Origin: Gemmata sp.
GTDB taxonomy: Bacteria > Planctomycetota > Planctomycetia > Gemmatales > Gemmataceae
Assembly (NCBI GenBank): GCA_022843445.1
Contig: JALHNS010000001.1
Span: forward strand, 1 to 64,000
Direction of reading: 5' to 3'
Length of the DNA stretch: 64,000 bases
Shown here: one piece after another, positions 1 through 7,537 of the stretch
Numbering within the stretch: position 1 is the first letter of the stretch
Layout of the letters: each line of letters begins with the position of its first letter
Notes under the pieces: generated by a model
Seen by the model: the letters and a program-made list of their open reading frames with translations, nothing else
Database searches by the model: none
Told to the model about the DNA's origin: nothing
Position numbers and translations under genes: made by a program

Positions 1-102
1 GGAAGCGTGATCCGCTACCACCAACGGCGGAACGAACAGGCCACGAAGTCGCACAAGAAACGGCGGCATAGATCCGTCATCTAAAGCCGCGCTGTAGTGG
101 TA
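1..102 (+). mobile_element. end of an insertion sequence with transposase C-terminus
   Basis: An open frame enters from the left edge and stops at TAA 82-84. Its 27 visible residues are very basic (IRYHQRRNEQ followed by a Lys/Arg-rich tail), like the C-termini of DDE transposases. Immediately beyond the stop, the methyltransferase on the opposite strand loses its family similarity after EQPNL (about position 103), so the element boundary is placed near 102. Position and basic composition are seen directly; transposase identity is inferred and the IS family cannot be named from this much sequence. Confidence 0.4.
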
Positions 103-715
103 AGTTCGGCTGCTCGTGATCATCAATTGATATTGCAATCACGCCATCTTCACTCAACAGATTTCGAGCAATCTTTAAACGCGGGTACATCATGTTGAGC
201 CAGTTCGTGTGTCTCCCTCCCTGCGTCTCCTCCTCGTTGCTCGTTGCGTGCCCGTTCCCGTCAACTTGCCCAGTCTCGCGCTTGTACTGGCCGATGGGGT
301 CGCGGAAGTCGTCAGGGTACACGAAGTCGGTGCCGGTGTTATACGGTGGGTCGATGTAGATGAGCTTCACCTTGCCGCTGTAGCTCTTTTGCAGCAGCTT
401 CAGCACTTCGAGGTTGTCGCCTTCGATCATCAGGTTCTGCGTCGTGTCCCAATCGACGCTGTCCGCCGGGGCCGGGCGCAGCGTGCCCGCGCTCGGCGTC
501 AGCGCGTGCTGGCGCGCGGCGCGCTTGCCGTGCCAGTTCAGGCCGTACTTCTCTTGCCCTTCCGCCACCGCGCCGCCCAGCAGTTGCTTCAGCACGTCGA
601 AGTTCAGGCCGTCTTCGCTGAACGCTTCGGGGAACAGTTCGCGCAGCTTGGCGACGTTCGCGCCGATCTGATCGGCCGACTTGCTGATGGGGTCGTTCGC
701 GGTGATGGGCGTCAT
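77..715 (-). pseudogene. truncated adenine-specific DNA methyltransferase (type III Mod-like)
   Basis: The 212 residues are the N-terminal part of a beta-class N6-adenine methyltransferase. Motif IV, DPPYNTG, is at about residues 122-128, followed by the conserved region up to IAISIDDHEQPNL. Intact relatives run to 500 or more residues and carry the AdoMet-binding FxGxG motif in the C-terminal half. Here the frame ends after a short unrelated tail (PLQRGFR), where an insertion sequence appears to begin. Without motif I the product should be inactive. It is the last gene of a minus-strand cassette with the DUF4391 gene (stop 719) and the helicase. The missing C-terminal half may lie to the left beyond the insertion. 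Confidence 0.8.
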
Positions 716-718
716 GCG

Positions 719-1480
719 TCAGTCTCCGGCCGCGAGCGCGTCGCGGAGCCGCGCCCGCTCGTCTTTCAGGTTCCGCAGTTGCAAGTTCAGTTCGATGCGC
801 CGCGCCAGTTGCCGCTCCGCGGCGGCAGCGGTTTCGAGCGCGACCACGCGGCCGTCGAGTTCCGCGTACTCGCCCAACAGCGCGCGCCGGCGGTCGGCCG
901 CGGCCCGCGAACCGCACACGCGGAACGCACCGCACACGCGCGCCGCGGCCAGCGCCTCGGCACGGTCGATCCACGCCTGATACATCTCCTGTAAATGGGC
1001 CGCGCGCAACTCGGCCAGCGCAAGGCTGTTCACGAAGGCCGTACCGGGCGCGTCGGCGGTGAGGGCGGCGCGGACCGTGTCGCCGTCGAGCACCGTCTTG
1101 CCGGCCTCGTTCTCCGCGTGGCGAATGTGGGCCAGCGAGAGCGCGAGGCCGTCGGCACCGGTGGTGAGCAACAACACCGGGTACGGGATCGCGCGGTGAA
1201 CCAACTCGCAGATGCGCTCGGCCTTGGCCTTTTCGCGCAGTTCGAGCGTGAGAACCGCGACTTCGAGATACTCGCGCACGTCGTCCGTGTACGCCGGCAC
1301 GCCCACCGTTTCCGGCTTCAGGGCCGCGACCCATGTCAGTTCTTCGACGCCTTCGGAAATCCGCTTCTTGTCGGCCGCAGTCGGCGCGCCGTTCTCCAAC
1401 AGCAACTTCTTGGTGATGCGCTGGTTCAGCACCGCTTGCGGCGGCAGCGCGAGTGCGGCAATCACGTCGTCGGCGGTCAC
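719..1480 (-). CDS. DUF4391 domain protein of a helicase/methyltransferase cassette
   Basis: The start is taken as GTG at 1480 because it overlaps the helicase stop by four bases (GTGA), a translational-coupling arrangement; the upstream open frame is a shadow of the helicase gene. The 253-residue product begins VTADDVIAALALPP and contains the DUF4391 pattern, including LNQRITKKLLLE near residue 18 and HRAIPYPVLLL near residue 100. The C-terminal third is Ala/Arg/Leu-rich and likely coiled-coil (about 190-250). The biochemical function of DUF4391 is not established; the family is known mainly from genes beside SNF2-type helicases and type III-like methyltransferases, exactly as here. Confidence 0.8.
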   Translation of the reverse strand: MTADDVIAALALPPQAVLNQRITKKLLLENGAPTAADKKRISEGVEELTWVAALKPETVGVPAYTDDVREYLEVAVLTLELREKAKAERICELVHRAIPYPVLLLTTGADGLALSLAHIRHAENEAGKTVLDGDTVRAALTADAPGTAFVNSLALAELRAAHLQEMYQAWIDRAEALAAARVCGAFRVCGSRAAADRRRALLGEYAELDGRVVALETAAAAERQLARRIELNLQLRNLKDERARLRDALAAGD

Positions 1481-4400
1481 GCGACCTCCTCCGAAAGCAC
1501 CGCGACGAACGCCACCACTTCGAACTCGTTGGCCCCGGCGAACTCGCCCTTGCCCGCGTGTGTGCCGCCGGGTGTGAACAGGCTCGCGGCGGCCCGCTCT
1601 TCCTTCTTCCCGGTGATCGCGCCGACCGCGACAGAAAGCAACTGTTGGTAGTGCTCCATGCGCTCGCCGTCGCGGGTGAGCGCGTCGAACCGCGCGCACG
1701 CGGGGGCGTCGGCGGTGGTGCGGCCGGCGCACGCGCGCTTCAGGTGGTCGAGAATCTGCTTGGCCTGCGCGAACGAGTGGGCAACGGTGCCGTCGTCCGC
1801 GACGTGAACGAGGTAGTGCGGCGCGAGCGGGTACCCGGCCTCGGCGGGCTTGTCGGCCGCTTCACCCACGGCGCGCAGGCAGAAGATCGCGCCGGCGGGA
1901 ACGGCGGAGTCGCCCGCGCCACCGGTCACAACGGCAAAGGTGCCGAACGGCAGGGCCGCGAGCGCGTCGCGCTTGTCCTTCGGCACCCGCGCGAGGTCGA
2001 TGCGGAAGTCGTTCAGGGTCAGGTCGGAGAGGGACACCCCGCTGGACAGGTCTTCGATGTCGATAACCGCGTCTTGGAGTTTCAGCAGTTGCTTGCGGCG
2101 GTATTCGAGGTCGTTCATCTGGTCGCCGCTCTTCTGCTCGATGACGTTCTCCTCCCCGGTCGCGGAGATGTCCAAGAGAACCATGCGCCCGCTCACGCGC
2201 TGTTCGAGGTTGATGTACTCTTCGAGTTCCATGTTGGGCCAGAAGTTGACGAGCTGGATGACGGCGTTCGGCGAGCCGATGCGGTCGATGCGGCCGAACC
2301 GCTGGATGATGCGCACGGGGTTCCAGTGGATGTCGTAATTCACGAGGAAGTCGCAGTCCTGAAGGTTCTGTCCTTCGGAAATGCAGTCGGTGGCGATGAG
2401 CAGGTCGATGTCGCCTTCCGCGGCGAGATCGGCCGGGCGCTCCTTGGCGCGCGGGGCGAACGCCGAGAGCAGCGACGACATATCGGTGCGCGTGTCCGCG
2501 AGGGTGCAGCGGTTCTTCCCGGACCCGGTGACGACCGCGGTGTGCAGGCCCAGTTCCGCGGCCCACGAGTGCAGCGAGTCGTACAGGTAGTGGGCCGTGT
2601 CCGCGAACGCGGTGAACACGATTACCTTGCGGTTCCCGGGGTTGATGGGAGCGCGCACCTTCTCGGCAATGACTTTGCGCAACTCCGCGAGCTTGGCGTC
2701 GCGCGCCGGGCCAACGCGCCGGGCTTCGGCGAGCAGCGCGGAGAGCCGGTCGCGGTCTTCGACCAAATCTTGCCGCCAGCGCACGCGGTCCACGTCTTGA
2801 AGCAGCACCTTCACCTTGCTGCCGACGAGCAGTGCCTCGAACGCCGCATCGTCAACGTCCACGTCTGCGATGTCGATTTCCTCCACGTCGCCGGTGTCGT
2901 GCCGGTCGAGCCGGCGCAAGGTCGCTTCCACGTCGTGCAACTGGCGCTGCACGGTCAGGGCGAACGCGGGAACGGCGCTCTCCATACGCTTGAGCAGGTT
3001 GACGCGCAGCAGTTGGACGAGACTTTCCTCGCGGTCGGCTTGGCGGAACAGGCCGGACCCGCCTTTCACGCGCTGGCTGTATTTGGCGTCGTAAGCGGCC
3101 TGCTTACCGGGCAGAACGTAGCGCAGCGGAGCGTACGCGCTGAGGTTGACGCGCCGGATTTCGTCGTTGATGTCGGCAATCGGGCGGAACTCGTGCGCCA
3201 AGTCCACGTCGGCCTTGATGTTCACCGGCTTCAGCCGCTCCGGGAACTTCCCGGTCTCTGCGGTGCCGTAATACTTCTCGATGTGCTTGCGCGAGCGCGC
3301 GATGGTGATGAGGTCGAGCAGTTGGAAGTAGTCGAACCCGAGCATGTCCATGAGGCGCGCCGGGCGGCGCTCGGTGTCGTCCAGTTGGAGCCACCGGTTG
3401 AACTGCGTTTGGGCCAACCGCACGCTCGCCTCGATACTCCCGATGCCCTGCGCGCTGAGCGCGTCGTCGCGCCCCTCGGTGACGAAGGCGATTTGGTTCT
3501 TCAGGTCCGCGAGCCGGTTGTTTACCGGGGTGGCCGAGAGCATGAGAACGCGGGTGCGCACCCCCTCGCGGATCACGCGGCGCATGAGCTTGTCGTACCG
3601 CGTCTCGCCCCCCGCGGTGGGCGTCTTCTTGTTGCGGAAGTTGTGGCTCTCGTCGATCACAACGAAGTCGTAGTTTCCCCAATTGATGTGGGTCAGGTCG
3701 ATGTCGCCAGAGTGCCCGCTGTCGCGCGACAGGTCGGTGTGGTTGAGCACGTCGTAGTGGAACCGGTCCCCGGCCAGCACGTTGCGGCGGTCGTTGGTCT
3801 TGTACAGCGTCCAGTTGTCGCGCAACCGCTTCGGGCACAGAACGAGCACGCGGTCGTTGCGCAGTTCGAAGTACTTTATCACAGCGAGCGCCTCGAACGT
3901 CTTCCCGAGGCCCACGCTGTCGGCGAGAATGCACCCGCCGTACCGTTCCAGTTTGTCGATGGCCCCGACCGCGCCGTCGCGCTGGAACCGGAACAACTTG
4001 TTCCACACGGCGGTGCCCTTGATGCCGGTCGCGGACTTCACGATCCGCTCTTCGTCCAGTTCTTCGCCATACTTCCGAAACAGGTGGAACAGGCTGAGGT
4101 GGTATGCAAGTTCGGGCGCGCGGTGATCGGCCAGTTCGCGGAGCCGGGCGAGCAAGAGGGAGGTGGCGTCGCCCCCGCTCGCGGTGCGCTCCCACAACTG
4201 CGCGAACCACTCGCCCAACCCCGCGGCCTCATCGGGCGACTCTGCGTATTGGATCAGGCCGAACTGGTTGCCGGGCGTGAGTCCGAGGCCGGCGGTTGTG
4301 AGCGGGCAGTTCCCCGCGAGGGCCGAGGCCCCGCCACCGGGTTGGCGCAGGACAATCGTCGATTGCGGCAGTACCGGTGCCAGTTGCACTTTCGCATTGG

Positions 4401-4674
4401 CCCCGATCCAGCGCGCGCAGAGTGCCGCGAGCCAACGGCCGAGCAACTTGTTCCGCGCGGCGCGGTCCGCGGCGGTGCCCAACAGCGCGAGATCGTGCGC
4501 GGCCGGATCGGGCACGACCAGACGGCACGTTACGCCGGTCAGCACCGCGCGCAGTTGGCTGAACGCAAACAACGAAAGCTCGGGAGTGGCGATGTCGAGT
4601 GACCCGCCCGGCTTGAGGGCCACGTTCAACACATCAAGCACGCGGTCGGTGCCGCTGTTCCGAATCAGTTTCAT
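1477..4674 (-). CDS. SNF2-like DNA helicase with degenerate PLD-like N-terminus
   Basis: The 1065-residue superfamily 2 helicase starts at ATG 4674 (MKLIRNSGTDRV); the longer open frame reaching 5052 has a poor N-terminus and would run under the divergent gene at 4858. Motif I DSVGLGKT is at about 252-259, motif II DESH at about 341-344, motif III LSAT near 379. In the C-terminal RecA fold, ATDCISEGQNLQ and QRFGRIDRIGS (about 760-800) are motifs V and VI. Residues 1-150 resemble a phospholipase D-type fold (GNCPLTTAGLG matches the GS.NLT..GL consensus), but the HxK catalytic pair is not visible. The gene is transcribed first in the cassette helicase-DUF4391-methyltransferase, so a defence or restriction role is likely (inference). 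It probably translocates on DNA for a nuclease not present in the window. Confidence 0.9.
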   Translation of the reverse strand: MKLIRNSGTDRVLDVLNVALKPGGSLDIATPELSLFAFSQLRAVLTGVTCRLVVPDPAAHDLALLGTAADRAARNKLLGRWLAALCARWIGANAKVQLAPVLPQSTIVLRQPGGGASALAGNCPLTTAGLGLTPGNQFGLIQYAESPDEAAGLGEWFAQLWERTASGGDATSLLLARLRELADHRAPELAYHLSLFHLFRKYGEELDEERIVKSATGIKGTAVWNKLFRFQRDGAVGAIDKLERYGGCILADSVGLGKTFEALAVIKYFELRNDRVLVLCPKRLRDNWTLYKTNDRRNVLAGDRFHYDVLNHTDLSRDSGHSGDIDLTHINWGNYDFVVIDESHNFRNKKTPTAGGETRYDKLMRRVIREGVRTRVLMLSATPVNNRLADLKNQIAFVTEGRDDALSAQGIGSIEASVRLAQTQFNRWLQLDDTERRPARLMDMLGFDYFQLLDLITIARSRKHIEKYYGTAETGKFPERLKPVNIKADVDLAHEFRPIADINDEIRRVNLSAYAPLRYVLPGKQAAYDAKYSQRVKGGSGLFRQADREESLVQLLRVNLLKRMESAVPAFALTVQRQLHDVEATLRRLDRHDTGDVEEIDIADVDVDDAAFEALLVGSKVKVLLQDVDRVRWRQDLVEDRDRLSALLAEARRVGPARDAKLAELRKVIAEKVRAPINPGNRKVIVFTAFADTAHYLYDSLHSWAAELGLHTAVVTGSGKNRCTLADTRTDMSSLLSAFAPRAKERPADLAAEGDIDLLIATDCISEGQNLQDCDFLVNYDIHWNPVRIIQRFGRIDRIGSPNAVIQLVNFWPNMELEEYINLEQRVSGRMVLLDISATGEENVIEQKSGDQMNDLEYRRKQLLKLQDAVIDIEDLSSGVSLSDLTLNDFRIDLARVPKDKRDALAALPFGTFAVVTGGAGDSAVPAGAIFCLRAVGEAADKPAEAGYPLAPHYLVHVADDGTVAHSFAQAKQILDHLKRACAGRTTADAPACARFDALTRDGERMEHYQQLLSVAVGAITGKKEERAAASLFTPGGTHAGKGEFAGANEFEVVAFVAVLSEEVA

Positions 4675-4742
4675 ACTTGCCGTCCGAATCAGCGGCAGAA
4701 AGTTCGTGAGAAGTGATAGTGTGGTCGGGCGAAAAGGGAAAT

Positions 4743-4757
4743 GCAACGGCCCGTTGC
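4743..4757. promoter_or_regulatory. perfect palindrome in divergent intergenic region, candidate operator
   Basis: GCAACGG-C-CCGTTGC is a 15-base palindrome with 7-base arms. It lies between the divergent starts of the helicase (4674) and the unknown gene at 4858, where a shared operator would be expected. The function is inferred from position only. Confidence 0.3.
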
Positions 4758-4857
4758 GAGCGACGGACATGCCGCAACACATCCGACCACCCGCGGCCAA
4801 CGGGTAGCGGGTATGATTCCGGGAGTGACCCTCCGGTGACACCCAATCTGGTGCCGC

Positions 4858-5874
4858 ATGACGAGCCTCGCTCGCGCAACCGCAAGCCGCCTCAACGGCG
4901 CGCTGTCCACCGGCCCCAAGACCGCCGCGGGGAAAGCCGTCGTTGCCCGGAACGCGGTCAAGCACGGCATCTTCGCCGCCGTCCCTGTCGTTTCGGGCGA
5001 GTGCGCGCAGACGTGGGAAGCGCACCGCGTCGGGGTTCTTGATTCCCTCCAACCGAGCGGCGCGCTGGAAGTGAACCTTGCGGAACGTGTTGCCCTCACC
5101 CTGTGGCGTCTTCAGCGCCTCAACCGCTACGAGGCCGCGGCCATTGGCACCGCGGTGGACGACGCCGGGCTACCGCCGCCAGAAACCGACCCGTTCACCG
5201 GCGCGCTGAACCTCACGGCCGTGAACCGAGAAGAGCACTTGAAGTGGCTGCGGAACGAGTATCGCTCCGCGAGTGAGAGTTTCACCGCGTTCACCGAAGC
5301 CGTCGAACTCGTGCGCGGGGTAACGAACGGCAGTTCTGAGGCTCTTTCTGGCGAACTGATCGAACTGATACTCGGTTGGGCTTCGGGCATCGTCTACGAG
5401 CGCCCCTTGCGGAAGTTCGACCCAGAACCGCCCTGCAACCCGACCTTTCTCACGGCCTTCGGCCTACCTCCCGGAAGTGTCCGCCGCGCGCCGTGGACCG
5501 CCGACCTGTTCCTCCGCGCGCTCACCCACCACGCCGACGCAATCGGGCAACCCCTTGAGGCATTTCGCCGCGAACTTGAGGAAGGCCTTCACGATCGCGC
5601 CGGGGCTTACGCTCGCGAAGCCAACCGACTAAATCGCGAACTCACCGGTTGTCGGCGTCGGCAGGAAACGTGGCACGACCGGGCCGCGACCGACGCGCTG
5701 CTCCCGCCGCTCGACGTACTCGAGCGCATCAGCAAGTACGAGAAACACCTGCACAATACGCTCACTTCAACCCTCCACGAACTCGAACGACTGCAAGCGC
5801 GGCGCGGTGGTGCATTCGTTCCGCCCCCGATGGTCGCGGACGTCCAAGTCACAGTCACCCACGAGCACGGGTAG
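4858..5874 (+). CDS. hypothetical protein with STGPKTxxGKxxxxxNAxKHG N-terminal motif
   Basis: The 338-residue soluble protein starts at ATG 4858. Residues 10-34 contain the motif SRLNGALSTGPKTAAGK followed by ARNAVKHGIF, which marks a widespread bacterial family of unknown function common in mobile and accessory DNA. The middle is helical (AERVALTLWRLQRLNRYEAAAIG) and the end (about 290-320) contains a likely coiled coil, LERISKYEKHLHNTLTSTL. There is no signal peptide or membrane segment. It reads away from the helicase and precedes the replication/integration cassette, so it may belong to the integrated element. The motif suggests a small DNA-associated protein, but that is speculation. 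Confidence 0.8.
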   Translation: MTSLARATASRLNGALSTGPKTAAGKAVVARNAVKHGIFAAVPVVSGECAQTWEAHRVGVLDSLQPSGALEVNLAERVALTLWRLQRLNRYEAAAIGTAVDDAGLPPPETDPFTGALNLTAVNREEHLKWLRNEYRSASESFTAFTEAVELVRGVTNGSSEALSGELIELILGWASGIVYERPLRKFDPEPPCNPTFLTAFGLPPGSVRRAPWTADLFLRALTHHADAIGQPLEAFRRELEEGLHDRAGAYAREANRLNRELTGCRRRQETWHDRAATDALLPPLDVLERISKYEKHLHNTLTSTLHELERLQARRGGAFVPPPMVADVQVTVTHEHG

Positions 5875-6040
5875 CGGCCCTCGGGTTTGTTTTTGCAACT
5901 TGTCGATTGCGTCTGCCCAGAGTTGGTGTTGTTTTGTTGCGGTGGATTCAGGTACACTCAAAGCTAGGCCTGCGCCTCACCGCGCAGGTCGATTCTGACC
6001 AGCACAATCCCCGCGTCGGTCTCACGGAGGAGACACGCCC

Positions 6041-7096
6041 ATGCCTTTGGAAAAGCTTGACCTTACGGCAATTCTGCGTGCCGCTGCCGAGTTGATCGAA
6101 GCCACAACAAATTACCGGCCCGAAGACCATCCCGAAATAATCGCAGCTCAAGCCGCCCCCGCGGAAGCCCCAGAACCGTCCATCGAAGCACAGTTGGGCT
6201 GGCACGCCGCGCTCGGCGCGATCCTCGACGCCGGCAATCGCCTCAAGGTCGCGCTCGGCGCGACCGGTGAGTTGCGGCCCGGGCGGGTGCGCGGGAGCAA
6301 CGTGCCCGCGGTTTGGGAGCATTTCGATTCGGATTTCGCCAATGTGGATCAGCCGCGAGCGGCCCGATTGGGGTTACTCCGAATTGCCCGCGCCGCCGCG
6401 GAACTGTCAGGATACGCACGCCGGAAGCGCCCGCCCGACAGCATGCGCGAACGTGGCCTCTCGTTCCTTGAACGCGGTATCCGCTTGGTGTGGCCGTCGA
6501 TGGCGGAACACGAACGTAACGAGGTTCGGCACCTGTTGCCCGCGCTGCGTTCCGCCTTCGGTTGGTCCGGTGCGACCGACGCGCTGCCCCCGGTCTGGGT
6601 TGGTCCACCCGAACTCGACGACACTGAATGCTTCGGGATGTACGACCGACAGGGTGGATATTACGCCAGCACGCGCGAAGACCTTGAGGAGCAGCAAGCG
6701 TTCGTTGCTGCGATAAACAGCGCAAGCAAGGCGAGAAACGCGAGCGCCCCACCTGCTCCTGCGAACGACCAAGGCAAGCCGCGGAAGAAGCTCAGCACAC
6801 AACCCGGAGAAGCGCGTGCCAAACTGGTAGCCGCTCTCACGAAGCACCATCGCTATGCAGACGGCGGCGCGCTACACCTCGAACCGGTTGGGAACAACGA
6901 ACTGGCTCGGCTCGCGGGAGTTGACCCCAGCACGGCCTCGGACTTCTTCCAAGCTAAATTCAAGGGGCACGGCAAGTACAAGAACCTCTGCCAAGACGCT
7001 GCGGAACTCGCGTTCGCGCTCAAAATCCTGAATGGGGAAGTCGCCCCGCATCTATTGTTCGGCAATTCGGAGCAGGTCGCGGCTGATGACAAGTAA
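6041..7096 (+). CDS. hypothetical protein of the integrative-element cassette
   Basis: The 351-residue protein starts at ATG 6041 behind a strong ribosome site (GGAGGAG about ten bases upstream). The N-terminal third is acidic and Ala-rich. The C-terminal part (about 265-335) has a helix-turn-helix-like stretch, NNELARLAGVDPSTASDFF, followed by KGHGKYKNLCQDAAELAFAL, so DNA binding is plausible. No known domain was recognised. It is followed within ten bases by the excisionase-like gene and lies in one plus-strand run with the primase and integrase, which suggests an element maintenance function (inference). Confidence 0.75.
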   Translation: MPLEKLDLTAILRAAAELIEATTNYRPEDHPEIIAAQAAPAEAPEPSIEAQLGWHAALGAILDAGNRLKVALGATGELRPGRVRGSNVPAVWEHFDSDFANVDQPRAARLGLLRIARAAAELSGYARRKRPPDSMRERGLSFLERGIRLVWPSMAEHERNEVRHLLPALRSAFGWSGATDALPPVWVGPPELDDTECFGMYDRQGGYYASTREDLEEQQAFVAAINSASKARNASAPPAPANDQGKPRKKLSTQPGEARAKLVAALTKHHRYADGGALHLEPVGNNELARLAGVDPSTASDFFQAKFKGHGKYKNLCQDAAELAFALKILNGEVAPHLLFGNSEQVAADDK

Positions 7097-7105
7097 GGAA
7101 CCGGG

Positions 7106-7537
7106 GTGTTGGATCGTTGGGCACGAATGACCCAACAGTCGCGGGATTTCGAGACGGCGCAAACCTATGCCCCTCAAGGCGATTCGGTGCGGGGGCGCGG
7201 TGTTGGGCGAAATCCGTCCAACGCTGGCGCAACGGGTATGCGGGCCGCGCGGTGCGGCTCGTGTCCCGTGGAACCCAATCCCGTGGCAGACCAACCTGAA
7301 CAGGCTCCCCCTCTGGCTCTGCGACCGCGCGAAGCGGCGAAGCGACTCCGCATCTCCGAACGGCTCCTCTGGCAGTTGACGCACGACGGGTGCATCCCGT
7401 GCGTGCGCGTCGGCATGGGCAAGCGCAAGAGCGTGCTGTACCCGGTGGCGCTGCTCGAAGAGTGGCTCCGCGAGCAAGCCGGACAACCGGCCCAACCCAC
7501 CGACGCTGCGAAGGGGGTGACAAATGACCCCCGTTGA
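7106..7537 (+). CDS. excisionase-like helix-turn-helix protein
   Basis: The core at about residues 65-115 reads RPREAAKRLRISERLLWQL, then CIPCVRVGMGKR and LYPVALLEEWL. This is the layout of MerR/excisionase-type HTH_17 proteins: two helices, a wing, and a closing helix. The start is uncertain: GTG 7106 gives 143 residues, ATG 7127 or ATG 7238 would give shorter forms that still hold the whole domain. The gene overlaps the next start by 14 bases (7524), indicating coupled translation. In an integrated element such a protein usually directs excision or regulates the integrase; that role is inferred from context. Confidence 0.75.
   Translation: MLDRWARMTQQSRDFETAQTYAPQGDSVRGRGVGRNPSNAGATGMRAARCGSCPVEPNPVADQPEQAPPLALRPREAAKRLRISERLLWQLTHDGCIPCVRVGMGKRKSVLYPVALLEEWLREQAGQPAQPTDAAKGVTNDPR

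Noticed and set aside
1453-4602. 1049-codon open frame on the plus strand across the helicase gene
   Set aside because: It is the antisense shadow of the helicase and DUF4391 genes in GC-rich DNA; the translation is Val/Arg/Ala-rich without any domain, while the minus strand has all helicase motifs.
4675-5052. N-terminal extension of the helicase frame to 5052
   Set aside because: The extra residues have no family similarity, overlap the divergent gene at 4858, and ATG 4674 starts a normal domain.
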